DNA of 64,000 nt from Thermococcus sibiricus MM 739 (GTDB lineage Archaea > Methanobacteriota_B > Thermococci > Thermococcales > Thermococcaceae), in the NCBI RefSeq assembly GCF_000022545.1, contig NC_012883.1:860276-924275 (forward strand), read 5' to 3'. Shown here piece after piece: positions 1-9,455 of this stretch. The notes below the pieces were generated by a model. The model saw only the letters and a list, made by a program, of their open reading frames with translations, had not been told where the DNA came from and did not search any database. Each line of letters starts with the position of its first letter. Position 1 is the stretch's first letter. The translations under genes and the position numbers were made by a program.

Positions 1-1668
1 CCATCCATAATCCTTAACCTTTAAAGCACTTCCTCTCTTTATCATAATGTAGTCAATGTTTTCTATATCCACATTGCCCCAGTTGAAAGTGTATGGAGGT
101 CTTTCTGGGAATGCATCATAATACTCCATAAGAAGTATCTCTATCGCTTTTTCGTGCAGTTCCGCATTTGTATCACCTAGGATTATTTCAGCTACTGGAT
201 CTTTTAGTGCCATTTCTAAAAGTTCTTCTGCCTGTAATGCCCTTTCTTCTGGATAAAGGCCCATGTGAACATTTATAAGAACGAATCCATTACTCAACAC
301 CTTGACTTTTTGAGCTGGTCTTGCCTGCCCAAGGCTTTTAAGGTTCCTTTCTTCTATGGGCTCTAGTGGCCACCTGGAAAATGTTGCGACTCCATAAGTA
401 CCTTCAACAGCAGGGCTATATTCATAATAATACCCAAAATATGCTGACAAAAGAACGGGAACATCTTGGTAACCATTCCCTATCATACCACCAACTACTT
501 CCTGACTTGCCATAACATCTGGACTGTAGGTTTTTAGAAGTTTTACCAGCTCGTTTCCATTGAAGGCCCCTTTATATGGGGCAAAACCTTGATGAATGTT
601 ATAACTCCATACTATAATTTCATCTTTGGTTTCTACGTCTACTGGACGGACATGAAAAGCGGAAACTACGACGAGAGAGGCAATTATCATGCCAGCTATT
701 GGAACTCCCATCTCTCTCATGTTGGGCCGCTCAACAACCAAAGGCCTAGAAGATAGAGTATAGATCACTGTACTGAAGAATATTAAAACTTCTAGATGGT
801 CTTCCATAAAGGGGATTCCTATGTCTCTCCCCACATAAGCTCCAATGGCAAGTACTGAGACAATTACAAAATATAGTGCACCAATAACTCCAAAACGGCC
901 TTTTTTCACACTTTTGAGCAATGCAAGAGCTGAAGTGAGTGCGATGGGAATTCCTACAATGCCAAATGGTGGAACAAAGAGAGTAAACACGCTAGCAATC
1001 AATAATAGAGGGGTAAATTTGTTGCCTGCTAGATATGGTGAAATAAGAATGGCCAGGGTCACTACAAATGAGTATCCCACAAAATGAAGCAAATAGTATG
1101 TTTCAAATCCTGAATAGCGCATTATTGCGTTTGGGTAGATAAAACCCAAGTTTAGTAAGGCAGCAAAGGCATAAATACCAAATCCGGGGCTTTTTAATTG
1201 GCCTTTCTCTTTCCATAACACATATGAAGCGCCTAAAATACAAATCACAAGCAAAATCCTTGTATGAATAAAATCAATTGGTTCTCCCCCAACTGCAAGC
1301 ACCCTGAGTGCTAAGTCCATCACAAGCCCGAGAATAATGTACTTTACTTTAACCTCTTTTACGAGAGATAGAGCTACTGGCAATGCAAAGGCTGCTATTA
1401 AGTGAATATACTCCGTGGCATCAGTTGTTAAAGAAGTTATTGCATAAGCAGTTACTATAATTGCACCTGTCTTTCGCTGCATCTTACCAACAATGAAAGA
1501 AGCAATCAAAAATAAGATTATTCCAAGGGCTGATGGGAACGTGGCTCCATAGAAAAAGGTTTTTTCAAGACTTGCATATGCCCCTGAAACAAAAATTCTC
1601 ATAGAAGAGGCCAGTAAAACACCAGCTCCAATTCCTAAGATCATGTTTTCTTGTTCTGATAATTTCAT
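1..1668 (-). CDS. Multi-pass membrane protein with C-terminal endonuclease/exonuclease/phosphatase domain (3' end cut by window edge)
   Basis: The minus-strand frame stays open from an ATG at 1668, preceded by GGTGA, to the left edge; 556 codons are present and the C-terminus is missing. The first ~300 residues are a series of hydrophobic segments (roughly ten). From about residue 350 the EEP (DNase I-like) signature appears in order: NIHQGF (~354), SQEV with the metal-binding Glu (~386), INVHMGL, GDTNAE (~494) and DIENIDYIM near the edge. Known family members hydrolyse phosphodiester or phosphomonoester bonds using a divalent metal. The membrane module suggests an anchored, probably outward-facing hydrolase acting on lipid, nucleotide or nucleic acid; the substrate cannot be read from sequence. 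It diverges from GAPDH. Confidence 0.72.
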   Translation of the reverse strand, partial: MKLSEQENMILGIGAGVLLASSMRIFVSGAYASLEKTFFYGATFPSALGIILFLIASFIVGKMQRKTGAIIVTAYAITSLTTDATEYIHLIAAFALPVALSLVKEVKVKYIILGLVMDLALRVLAVGGEPIDFIHTRILLVICILGASYVLWKEKGQLKSPGFGIYAFAALLNLGFIYPNAIMRYSGFETYYLLHFVGYSFVVTLAILISPYLAGNKFTPLLLIASVFTLFVPPFGIVGIPIALTSALALLKSVKKGRFGVIGALYFVIVSVLAIGAYVGRDIGIPFMEDHLEVLIFFSTVIYTLSSRPLVVERPNMREMGVPIAGMIIASLVVVSAFHVRPVDVETKDEIIVWSYNIHQGFAPYKGAFNGNELVKLLKTYSPDVMASQEVVGGMIGNGYQDVPVLLSAYFGYYYEYSPAVEGTYGVATFSRWPLEPIEERNLKSLGQARPAQKVKVLSNGFVLINVHMGLYPEERALQAEELLEMALKDPVAEIILGDTNAELHEKAIEILLMEYYDAFPERPPYTFNWGNVDIENIDYIMIKRGSALKVKDYGW

Positions 1669-1752
1669 AATATTCACCAGAATAGCGAATACACGTTAAA
1701 GGATTTAAATCTTTTTCACTTTAGTGCTTCAGTCTACTGCAGTTCTTATTCC

Positions 1753-1781
1753 TCACTTTCAGTGAAAGCAATCTTTAAGTA
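1753..1781 (+). promoter_or_regulatory. GAPDH promoter: TGM-like operator core and TATA box
   Basis: TCAC-N5-GTGA at 1753-1765 matches the core of the Thermococcales glycolytic motif (TATCAC-N5-GTGATA, bound by TrmBL1/Tgr) but lacks the outer TA bases. It lies just upstream of a candidate TATA element TTTAAGTA at 1774-1781. A site upstream of the TATA box is the arrangement known for activated gluconeogenic genes. The regulator assignment is inferred. Confidence 0.45.
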
Positions 1782-1813
1782 TTTCACATATATAAAATAA
1801 TCTGGTGATTAAG

Positions 1814-2818
1814 ATGAAAGTTAAGGTGGGAATTAACGGTTACGGTACTATAGGAAAAAGAGTGGGTTATGCAGTATCAAAACAGGCTGATATGGAATTA
1901 GTGGGTGTTGCAAAAACAAAACCAGATTTTGAGGCTTACCGAGCTAAAGAGCTTGGGATACCCGTTTATGCCGCATCGCCTGATTTTGTTCCAAGATTTG
2001 AGAAAGTTGGGTTCGAGATTGTTGGAACCCTTGAAGATCTCCTCGAGAAAGTGGATGTAATTGTGGATGCTACTCCCGGAGGGATGGGCGAGAAAAACAA
2101 GGCCCTCTACGAGAAAGCAGGAGTTAAGGCAATATTCCAAGGCGGAGAAAAGGCAAGTGTTGCTGAGGTTTCATTTGTTGCTCAGGCAAACTATGAGAAA
2201 GCTTTGGGCAAAGACTATGTTAGAGTAGTTTCTTGCAACACTACAGGTTTAACAAGAACTTTGAATGCAATAAAGGACTACATTGACTACGTATATGCTG
2301 TGATGATTAGAAGGGCCGCAGATCCCAACGACATCAAAAGAGGTCCCGTTAATGCCATAAAACCCAGTGTTGAAGTTCCTTCCCATCATGGACCAGATGT
2401 ACAGACCGTAATTCCAATAAACATTGAAACAATGGCCTTTATCGTACCAACAACCCTCATGCACGTCCACAGTGTAATGGTGGAGCTCAAAAAGCCCCTT
2501 ACAAGGGAAGATGTTATTAAGATTTTTGAAAACACTACAAGAGTTCTGCTATTTGAGAAGGAAAGGGGCTTTGACAGTACAGCCCAGTTGATAGAATTCG
2601 CCCGTGATTTGCACAGGGAGTGGAACAACCTCTATGAGATAGGAGTGTGGAAGGAAAGCATTAGCGTAAAGGGTAACAGGCTATTCTACATCCAAGCGGT
2701 TCATCAGGAGAGTGATGTGGTTCCAGAAAATATTGATGCAATAAGAGCTATGTTTGAATTAGCGGACAAGTGGGAGAGTATCAAGAAGACTAACAAAAGT
2801 CTCGGTATTTTGAAGTAG
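1814..2818 (+). CDS. gap: Glyceraldehyde-3-phosphate dehydrogenase, phosphorylating, archaeal type
   Basis: A 334-residue cytosolic enzyme interconverting glyceraldehyde-3-phosphate + Pi + NAD(P)+ and 1,3-bisphosphoglycerate. The N-terminal Rossmann motif [11 protein letters not shown] and the catalytic Cys141 in SCNTTG are visible. In Thermococcales glycolysis proceeds through GAPOR, so this enzyme mainly serves gluconeogenesis. The ATG at 1814 is preferred over the in-frame GTG at 1805, because that GTG lies inside the GGTGAT ribosome binding site and the 334-residue length matches Pyrococcus enzymes. The TGM-like site upstream fits gluconeogenic control. Confidence 0.95.
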   Translation: MKVKVGINGYGTIGKRVGYAVSKQADMELVGVAKTKPDFEAYRAKELGIPVYAASPDFVPRFEKVGFEIVGTLEDLLEKVDVIVDATPGGMGEKNKALYEKAGVKAIFQGGEKASVAEVSFVAQANYEKALGKDYVRVVSCNTTGLTRTLNAIKDYIDYVYAVMIRRAADPNDIKRGPVNAIKPSVEVPSHHGPDVQTVIPINIETMAFIVPTTLMHVHSVMVELKKPLTREDVIKIFENTTRVLLFEKERGFDSTAQLIEFARDLHREWNNLYEIGVWKESISVKGNRLFYIQAVHQESDVVPENIDAIRAMFELADKWESIKKTNKSLGILK

Positions 2819-2861
2819 AAAACCTTTTATATTTGCTTTTTGACCTTTTTTGGTGGATGTT

Positions 2862-3683
2862 GTGAAATGTAGGGTATTTAAATTAGATGCTTTTACTAAC
2901 CAAGCATTTAAAGGAAATCCTGCAGCAGTTGTTCTTGATTGCCCTGAACTGGATGCAGAAATTATGTTGGCAATTGCTGGTGAGCTTAATCTTTCAGAGA
3001 CTGCTTTTGTCTGGCCTGAGAAAAAGGGATTCCGAGTGCGATTCTTCACACCCGGGGACGAAATTCCTCTTTGTGGACATGCAACCGTTGCGACATTTTA
3101 TTTACTCTGGCGTTTAGGCATGGCTAAAGAAGGCATGAACAAAATGATTTCTAAGGTCGGAGAGCTTGACATCCTTATCAAAGATAAGAAAGTATGGCTC
3201 AAGCAACTGCCACCAAAAATTATTGGTGAACTTAATATAGAAGAGCTAAAGAGTATTCTCGGTGTTAAAGAGCTTGTGGGCCCTGCCCTAGCTATGACGA
3301 CAGGAACACCCGAAGGTATCGTTGGCATTCGGACGTTTAATGAGCTTATGAACATCAAACCAAACATGGAGACATTAGCCGAGTTTTCCAAAGAAAACGG
3401 AATAATTGGAGTTTACGTTTACACACTCGACTCGAAATTTGATGCAGCTGGAAGGTTTTTTGCTCCTGCAGTTGGTGTTCCTGAAGATCCCGTAACGGGA
3501 ACGGCTAGTGGAATTCTCGCAGGTTACCTTAGGCTCACGGACAAGCTAACGAAAGATAGCTACATCTTTGAGCAGGGGCATGCTCTAAAGAGAGAGGGAA
3601 AAGCATACGTAAAGTTTGAAGGTAATTACCCTTGGGTCGGAGGAGAGGCCAGAATAATCCTTGAAGGACAGCTTGAATTCTAA
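2862..3683 (+). CDS. PhzF family isomerase-like protein
   Basis: This 273-residue protein shows the PhzF/epimerase-like fold: FKLDAFT at the start, the GNPAAVV loop, SETAFV with the conserved Glu that acts as general acid/base in PhzF, and CGHAT and EDPVTGTASG motifs. Family members isomerise or epimerise small acidic metabolites; phenazine synthesis is not implied in this archaeon. The GTG at 2862 is chosen since GGTGG lies 5 nt upstream; the frame could also begin at TTG 2850 or GTG 2853. A TATA-like TTTTATAT lies at 2823-2832. Confidence 0.82.
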   Translation: MKCRVFKLDAFTNQAFKGNPAAVVLDCPELDAEIMLAIAGELNLSETAFVWPEKKGFRVRFFTPGDEIPLCGHATVATFYLLWRLGMAKEGMNKMISKVGELDILIKDKKVWLKQLPPKIIGELNIEELKSILGVKELVGPALAMTTGTPEGIVGIRTFNELMNIKPNMETLAEFSKENGIIGVYVYTLDSKFDAAGRFFAPAVGVPEDPVTGTASGILAGYLRLTDKLTKDSYIFEQGHALKREGKAYVKFEGNYPWVGGEARIILEGQLEF

Positions 3684-3716
3684 AAGCTTTTTAACCTTCT
3701 TACCTAATCTTTTATC

Positions 3717-4073
3717 ATGGAAATTGAGGAATATCTCATTGTAGTTGGGTTGCTTTTGGTACTTGGCTTCTTTATTTACCCGAGTGAAAGCCTATCTAAA
3801 ACTTTCTGCGAAGGAAGCTTTGGAACTCTTGGAAGTTATGAAATAAGCGTTCAAGGAGGCTTTCTAAAAGTTTATCATAAAGGTGAGGAGGTATTCACTG
3901 TAAAAGAGGAACAGATCTTTGTTAAAAAAGTGAACATAAACTACTCGTATTCTGAGGGATGTTATACGGTCATAATAAGAGAAAAACCTGAAAAAGCGCT
4001 GTATCTCTTTATTGGAGGCATGCTTTTAATCGGAGTTGCGTTTTACTACATGGCGTTTCTGCGTTATCGATAA
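3717..4073 (+). CDS. Small membrane protein, two transmembrane segments
   Basis: A 118-residue protein of unrecognised family. A hydrophobic segment at residues ~6-25 is followed by an ~65-residue soluble part with two cysteines (about 31 and 82), then a second hydrophobic segment at ~93-114 ending in RYR. The layout suggests an extracytoplasmic loop between two helices, where the cysteines could pair. The gene ends tail-to-tail with the DUF167 gene, overlapping it by 10 bp. No function can be assigned. Confidence 0.6.
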   Translation: MEIEEYLIVVGLLLVLGFFIYPSESLSKTFCEGSFGTLGSYEISVQGGFLKVYHKGEEVFTVKEEQIFVKKVNINYSYSEGCYTVIIREKPEKALYLFIGGMLLIGVAFYYMAFLRYR

Positions 4074-4348
4074 ATTTTGAGTTTCTTTTTAACTTCCTCT
4101 ATGCTGATCCCCCTTATCAAAAGGTCTTTTTCTCGTGAGGTTTCTCCTTTGATGAGGCTTGCCTCAGCTCCAAGGAGCTTGGAGAAAAACTTCACAACTT
4201 CTTTATTCGCTTTTCCTTCAACAGGTGGGGCTTTGATTTTGACTTTAAGTCTGCCACGCCACTCATCAACGCCTTCAATTTCGTTCGTATTTGCCTTCGG
4301 TTGCACATAAATTTGAAGTATTACACCTTCTTTGCTCTCTTTTATCAT
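4064..4348 (-). CDS. DUF167 / UPF0235 (YggU-like) protein
   Basis: At 94 residues it has the usual length of the family and its diagnostic features: IYVQPKAN near the N-terminus, the basic core KVKIKAPPVEGKANKEV, and LIKGETSREKDLLI. YggU-like proteins are conserved in bacteria, archaea and eukaryotes but lack a firmly established biochemical role. The gene has its own TATA-like TTTAAATA (minus strand, around 4382-4389) and GGTGGTTGG just before the ATG. The 3' end overlaps the convergent membrane-protein gene. Confidence 0.85.
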   Translation of the reverse strand: MIKESKEGVILQIYVQPKANTNEIEGVDEWRGRLKVKIKAPPVEGKANKEVVKFFSKLLGAEASLIKGETSREKDLLIRGISIEEVKKKLKIYR

Positions 4349-4443
4349 CCAACCACCATAAGGTATTTTAGATACGTGCCTATTTAAACGTAAGGGGGCT
4401 CAATGAGGGCCAAATTCTAGCGGTTCTGGCCATTTTAATAACT

Positions 4444-4953
4444 CTATGAAGGAGAAAGTGAGTACTCCCAAACTACATCCGGAGGGAATGTACCCTCTCT
4501 AAATTTTTTAATGATTTCTTCCGCTTTTGAATAGGCAAAGTCAAATGTTTCCTTATCAATCAATCCATAGTTAAGGGCCATTTCCAGTTCTTCTTCATCA
4601 AGAAGGAATGCTTCTCCATTTGGGAAAATAAAAATATCCAAAAACAGATCCAGCATCTCCAGATTATCGCCTTCTCTTTTAGTATACGCTAGAACGTCAA
4701 TGTAAATACCCTTAAAGTTACCTTCTCTGTCATAAACTTTTAGTATATCATACTTCTCTCCAATAAAGGCAAAATAGATCATTTTGTAACCATTATCAAT
4801 GACTTTGGCCCCGTTAACAAAAAGTGGAGTAATCATCCCCTCAAATTTTGATTTTGCCACAATTATATCACCTAGATCTGCTATGAGTTCATCTTCTCTC
4901 TCAAGAATCCTATTTGGAATGCGCCTGTAAATGAGGTGAATTTTTCTAACCAT
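4444..4953 (-). CDS. DUF402 domain protein
   Basis: This 169-residue protein reads as a stand-alone DUF402 domain: YDILKVYDREGNFKGIYIDV, then LEMLDLFLDIFIFPNGEAFLLDEEELEMAL, where the acidic DLFLDIF and DEDE-rich stretch are typical. In the larger archaeal FAU-1 proteins a DUF402 domain is joined to RNA-binding parts, and several stand-alone members are nucleoside phosphatases. The S1/RNase E-like portion is absent here, so phosphatase or RNA-related activity are both possible. It lies downstream of glyS on the same strand. Confidence 0.75.
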   Translation of the reverse strand: MVRKIHLIYRRIPNRILEREDELIADLGDIIVAKSKFEGMITPLFVNGAKVIDNGYKMIYFAFIGEKYDILKVYDREGNFKGIYIDVLAYTKREGDNLEMLDLFLDIFIFPNGEAFLLDEEELEMALNYGLIDKETFDFAYSKAEEIIKKFREGTFPPDVVWEYSLSPS

Positions 4954-5018
4954 TGGTAATTCACTACATTTTGAGATATATTAATCCTTCGGTACAAGAC
5001 AATGAAGAAAAGAGGAAA

Positions 5019-6722
5019 TCATCCAAATATAAGCTCCCTTAACTTCTCTGGAAGCTCCTCTATTTTCACCCTAATCTGCTCTCTCGTATCTCTGTCTCTG
5101 ATTGTTACAGTGTTATCTTCAGGGGTTTGATTATCTATTGTCACACAATAGGGAGTTCCTATCTCATCATACCTTGCATATCTCCTCCCAACGGTGTCTT
5201 TTTCATCATAAACTACTATGAATCCCTCTTTCTGTAGTGTTCGAAAGATCTCATAGGCTATGCTCGTAAGAGGTTCTTTTGCTACTAATGGTAGAACTGC
5301 AACCTCAATTGGAGCCATATCCTTCTTTATCTTTAGATAGACTCTACTATCTTCATCCATAACTATTGAATTCTCCAAAAGGAGATAGAAAGGCCTATCA
5401 ATACCAAAGCTTGGTTCCAGCACGTGGGGTACTAACTTTTCACCATGTACTTTTTCTTCCACTTCTTTGATTATGAAGTCCTCTTTTTCAAGCTCATAGC
5501 CATCTAGAAATACTTTTCCAATTTTTTCAAGGCCTTCAAATATCTTCTTAAGCTCTTCTTGAGTCATCTCTTGTAGCTTCTGGTTGATCCTCTTTGCATC
5601 TCCTTTGAGTTTGGGCCCAACTCTTTTCATGTTAAGGGAAATTTTGAGCTTCTTAATTATTTTAGGTTCCTTGTAGTGTATCATAACAGTTAAGTCGGCC
5701 CCACTTTCTTTTACATGCCTGCTCAAATCATAGTTGCCTCTGTAGGCTATACCCACGCACTCTATCCATCCAAATCTTTCACTGTGAATCTCCACATCCC
5801 ATGTATCACTTGAGTAGTGGGCCCTTTCCTCCGGTAATTGCTGTCTGAATCGTATTTTATTTGCTGGAATACCAATATCAAGAAGGATTCTTTTAACCAT
5901 GGCCATATAGTAAGCAAAAAATGTGTTCATAACATATCCTTTCTTAACTGCCTCGTCAAGTGTGAGTTCAATCATTCCGAGGTTTTTAAGTTGATTCTCT
6001 ATTGGATAGAATCTTAAAACTTCGTCTTTAACTTCTTCGAAATGTGGATGCTCCTTTTGTTTAGGATCAAAGAAAATCTCCACTTCTGCCTGAGAAAACT
6101 CTCTAAGTCTTAACATCCCCTGTCTAGGAGAAATCTCGTTTCTATAAGCTTTTCCTATCTGGAAGACCCCAAAAGGTAATTGATTTCTGGCGAAGTTGTT
6201 TAAGCGTTTGAAGTTTACAAATATGCCCTGAGCAGTTTCAGGCCTAAGATAACCTTTTTTATCTTTATAAGGTCCAATATAAGTCTCAAACATCAGGTTG
6301 AAGTACCATACATCAGCCAATTCTCCCCCACACTCAGGGCATTTTATATCATGTTCCCGGATTAGTTGAGTGAGATGTTCGGCGCTTAGTCCTTCAGTGT
6401 CAATCCCAAGTACCTCTTCAACAATGTGATCTGCTCTAAACCTTGACCCGCATTTTTTACACTCAGTCAAGGGATCTACAAACTTGTCCACATGACCAGA
6501 AGCTATAAAAACCTCTTCTGGAGTGATATCAGGAGTCTCAATCTCAAAGAAACCCTCTCTTATAAAAGCCTCTCTAATCTTTTTCTCAATTTTCCTTTTT
6601 ATTATAGCTCCAAGAGGACCATAATCGTAAAAACCTCTCGCTCCACCATAGATTTCAAAACTACTCCATACAAAACCTCTCCTTCTCATTAAATCTTGAA
6701 GAGCCTCATACTTGTCCACCAT
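5019..6722 (-). CDS. glyS: Glycyl-tRNA synthetase (alpha2, class II)
   Basis: A 567-residue class II synthetase charging tRNA-Gly. The N-terminal RRGFVWSSFEIYGGARGFYDYGP segment is diagnostic of the archaeal/eukaryotic alpha2 enzyme. A zinc-like pair CKKC (around residue 88) and CPEC (~131) follows, then class II motif 2 (YRNEISPRQGMLRLREF), motif 3 (EPSFGIDRPFY) and a C-terminal anticodon-binding domain beginning near IEVAVLPL. The ATG at 6722 is preceded by GGTGGTG; the frame could be extended three codons to GTG 6731, but that lies within the ribosome binding site. Confidence 0.96.
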   Translation of the reverse strand: MVDKYEALQDLMRRRGFVWSSFEIYGGARGFYDYGPLGAIIKRKIEKKIREAFIREGFFEIETPDITPEEVFIASGHVDKFVDPLTECKKCGSRFRADHIVEEVLGIDTEGLSAEHLTQLIREHDIKCPECGGELADVWYFNLMFETYIGPYKDKKGYLRPETAQGIFVNFKRLNNFARNQLPFGVFQIGKAYRNEISPRQGMLRLREFSQAEVEIFFDPKQKEHPHFEEVKDEVLRFYPIENQLKNLGMIELTLDEAVKKGYVMNTFFAYYMAMVKRILLDIGIPANKIRFRQQLPEERAHYSSDTWDVEIHSERFGWIECVGIAYRGNYDLSRHVKESGADLTVMIHYKEPKIIKKLKISLNMKRVGPKLKGDAKRINQKLQEMTQEELKKIFEGLEKIGKVFLDGYELEKEDFIIKEVEEKVHGEKLVPHVLEPSFGIDRPFYLLLENSIVMDEDSRVYLKIKKDMAPIEVAVLPLVAKEPLTSIAYEIFRTLQKEGFIVVYDEKDTVGRRYARYDEIGTPYCVTIDNQTPEDNTVTIRDRDTREQIRVKIEELPEKLRELIFG

Positions 6723-6844
6723 TATCACCACCTTAATCCATGAGGGTGAATCATCTAAAAAAGTTTTGCCCCAATCTTTGAAAAAATGATAAAAGAGTTG
6801 AGCTCTCTCAAGATAAAACCAGACTTTTCAGTTTGGATATCAGC

Positions 6845-8470
6845 TCAAATCGTTTTTATATCCTCTTTTAATCCCATAAGACCCTTCTTAAATAGTCTTT
6901 CATCCATTTCGTCTAGTTTTCTACTAATTTTGGGTTGGAACTGCATCCTATCTAGGATGTCTTTGTCTACATCAATTCCCGGGGCATACTCCTCAAGAAC
7001 AAGCCCTTTCTCTGTAAGTCTAAAAACTGCTCTTTCTGTAATGTAAATAACCTCTTGCCCTTTTTCCAATCCAAGTGCCGCATTATACACTATTTTATAC
7101 ACATTTTTAACAAACTTCTCAATCTCTCCATCCTTCACTATTTTGAGCTTTCCATTTCTTATCTCCAACTTCTTTTCACCTGCTGTAAAGTGGCCGGCAA
7201 AAAACATTCTTGGCGAACCATATGAAATTACAGGGAACCCTCCTGGACCCGGTAACCTACCAGGGAGCAGAGAGGGATTTACATTTCCCTTTTCATCTAC
7301 TTCCATAAACCCTAGACTCGCTGCATCAATTACTCCCCCCTCATAGTTGGCAAATTGATCGGGCTGAGAAATTATGGCAAAAGGCCCAATAGAAGCTCCA
7401 AAGTCTGGTCCTTTTAGTGCAATCCCTCCAAATGGCCCAGATTCAACTGTTGTTAATACATACTCTTGAAGTCCTTCTTCTGTTGCAATTTCAGCAACTT
7501 CAGTGGGTATTCCTATGCCCAAGTTGACCAAAATTGGTTTTCCAAGCTTTTTCACAAGGTTTATCATTTCTAATAGAACCCGTCGTGCGATAACCTTCCG
7601 AGTATTTAACGGAGATTTTAAAGCCGGGTTCGAAGTAATTGGAGGAATGAGCTCTCCTGAGACTCTAGGATCGTAATGAATATTTGCACTTTGCATGTGG
7701 AACTCAGGAGGAGCCACAACAACATAATCTACAAGAGGGCCGGGTACTTTAATGTCTTGAGGATTTAAAGAGGGATATCGGGCAATTCTTTCCACTTGAG
7801 CGATTACAATACCTTTATTTGGTTCAGCTTTTGAAGCTTGAGCTAAATTAAGTATCTCCGTGAAACTTCCCTCTTTTTCTGTTGTGATATTCCCAAGTTC
7901 ATCTGCTGTCGTACCCCTAATAAGAGCTACGGTTGGCTTGGGGGCCTGGTATAGCAGATATTCCCTCCCCTGAATGTTAACGACCTCAATCTTACACCTC
8001 TTTCTCTTTTTGGCCAATTCATTCAAATATCCTCCGTCCTCTCTTGGATCAAGAAATGTTCCAAGTCCAACCCTAGTTAATACACCAGGTAATCCCCTTG
8101 CAACTTCCCTGAAAAACCAAGAGGCTGTTCCAATCGACCAGGTGTACCCTTCGATTCTATTTTCTTGGATCATCTTTTGTAGTGTTGGAGACCAGCCAGG
8201 ATAAGTAACCAAGATTCCGGACAAAAACTCTTGGTCAGGATCGTTGTATAGCTCTGTTGCGATCTTATCAAGAACTCTCCCTGGAGCTGTTGGTATTGGA
8301 TTCACTTCAAGGAAGAGGCCTTTTGGATGGCCTGTTTGTTTATACCTCTCATAAAGTTTTAAAATGAGGTATTCCGGAGCCACTAAAAGGTTAAAACCTG
8401 AAATCGCGACTACTGAATTATCCGAAATTTTTTCAACGGCTTCTTCACTTTTTAGTATTTTTCTCATCAT
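6845..8470 (-). CDS. Family I acyl-CoA:carboxylate CoA-transferase, fused alpha/beta subunits
   Basis: A 541-residue protein carrying both halves of a family I CoA transferase in one chain, as in propionate CoA-transferase/YdiF. The N-terminal half holds the SISGF-type CoA loop (VVAISGFNLL). The C-terminal half has LVNLGIGIPTEVA and TVESGPFGG, whose glutamate is the expected CoA-thioester-forming nucleophile. It would move CoA between acyl-CoA and a short-chain acid such as acetate; exact substrates are unknown. The ATG at 8470 is chosen over 8485 because GGAGG lies 8 nt upstream of it. Confidence 0.85.
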   Translation of the reverse strand: MMRKILKSEEAVEKISDNSVVAISGFNLLVAPEYLILKLYERYKQTGHPKGLFLEVNPIPTAPGRVLDKIATELYNDPDQEFLSGILVTYPGWSPTLQKMIQENRIEGYTWSIGTASWFFREVARGLPGVLTRVGLGTFLDPREDGGYLNELAKKRKRCKIEVVNIQGREYLLYQAPKPTVALIRGTTADELGNITTEKEGSFTEILNLAQASKAEPNKGIVIAQVERIARYPSLNPQDIKVPGPLVDYVVVAPPEFHMQSANIHYDPRVSGELIPPITSNPALKSPLNTRKVIARRVLLEMINLVKKLGKPILVNLGIGIPTEVAEIATEEGLQEYVLTTVESGPFGGIALKGPDFGASIGPFAIISQPDQFANYEGGVIDAASLGFMEVDEKGNVNPSLLPGRLPGPGGFPVISYGSPRMFFAGHFTAGEKKLEIRNGKLKIVKDGEIEKFVKNVYKIVYNAALGLEKGQEVIYITERAVFRLTEKGLVLEEYAPGIDVDKDILDRMQFQPKISRKLDEMDERLFKKGLMGLKEDIKTI

Positions 8471-8594
8471 CCTTAATTCCTCCATAAGATGATAAACAAC
8501 TGCTGAAGATGGTTATAATATACGCCAAAAGGAGTTTATATATTCATCCTTTAAACTCTTCTTCCAAGGGTTGAGAAACATTACCAAAAGAATA

Positions 8595-8671
8595 TGGTGG
8601 ACCGGGCGGGATTTGAACCCGCGGCCTCTGGCTTGCGAAGCCAGCGCTCTCCCAAACTGAGCTACCGGCCC
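8595..8671 (-). tRNA. tRNA-Ala (anticodon CGC)
   Basis: Read on the minus strand it folds as a full cloverleaf: acceptor GGGCCGG pairs with CCGGTCC, giving the G3:U70 wobble that is the alanine identity element. The anticodon stem CTGGC/GCCAG encloses loop TTCGCAA, so the anticodon is CGC, and the T arm holds GGTTCAAATCC. CCA is encoded in the DNA. No intron is seen. Confidence 0.97.
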
Positions 8672-8717
8672 ATCCCGATTTTTATCTTTAAGGCCAACTT
8701 AAAAAGTTTTCCATCCA

Positions 8718-9374
8718 TTAAAACCTCTCAAGAGTTATATCCTTCACTCTTTTCTCATTCTCATCAAAGTCTATTATAGCATAATGTCCTCTTGATAAAG
8801 GCCCAGGGTTTACAATAAGGGTTCTTCCGATCTCATCTATACCCATGGCCTCATGTATATGCCCACATATAACCAGTGGAGGGTGCTTCTCTTCAATAAA
8901 CTTTCTTAAGGATTTGCTTCCTGCATGAGTTCCAACAAAAGTTTTGTCGACTTTAGTGTTCCTAGGTGGAGCATGGGAAAGTACTATGTCCCCGTCTTGG
9001 TAGTTTTCAACTAAGATTTCCCAGATTTCGTTTTCACTGAGTTCCCATATCGTGGAAAAGGGCGTTATGTTTGAGCCGCCTATTCCAGTAATGCCGACGC
9101 CGTTGAACTCTATCCTTTTGCCATGGAGATTTACATTGAGTTCCTCCAGCAGTTCGAGTGTATCTCTGCCATCGCAGTTCCCCATGACGGCATAGAAGGG
9201 TTTTTCAAAGCTTATGAACTCTTTTAAGATATTGTAAGCCGCTTCTTTGCCCCCAAAATGGGTTATGTCGCCGGCTATCAGGATAAGGTCAAACTCTTCG
9301 CCTTTAAGATGCTCCAAGATCTCTTTAACTTTATTCGCTCTGCCATGGATGTCTGTTATTGCTATTATCTTCAT
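8718..9374 (-). CDS. Calcineurin-like metallophosphoesterase
   Basis: This 218-residue single-domain protein has the five metallophosphoesterase blocks in order: ITDIHGR (DxH), LIAGDITH (GDxxx), VMGNCDGRD (GNCD), LSHAPPRNT and CGHIHE, ending with VNPGPLSRG. Such enzymes hydrolyse phosphomonoesters or phosphodiesters with two metals; the substrate is not predictable. The start is placed at the ATG before KIIAITDIHG (9374) with GGGTGG upstream. The 25 residues that an upstream in-frame start would add do not resemble the family. Divergent from the next gene. Confidence 0.88.
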   Translation of the reverse strand: MKIIAITDIHGRANKVKEILEHLKGEEFDLILIAGDITHFGGKEAAYNILKEFISFEKPFYAVMGNCDGRDTLELLEELNVNLHGKRIEFNGVGITGIGGSNITPFSTIWELSENEIWEILVENYQDGDIVLSHAPPRNTKVDKTFVGTHAGSKSLRKFIEEKHPPLVICGHIHEAMGIDEIGRTLIVNPGPLSRGHYAIIDFDENEKRVKDITLERF

Positions 9375-9455
9375 TCCACCACCCTTACAAAATACACGGA
9401 GAGGCTTAAATGTTTGGCGGTTAAATTTAAAACTTGAATTCCAATTCATAAATGT

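Noticed and set aside
8486-8594. GATGATAA ... CTGA upstream of the CoA transferase as a C/D sRNA
   Set aside because: Only one imperfect C-like and one D-like box; no C'/D' pair.
8594-8779. Open frame beginning MVDRAGFEPAASGL on the plus strand
   Set aside because: It is the antisense reading of tRNA-Ala, a well-known artefact; the cloverleaf explains the sequence.
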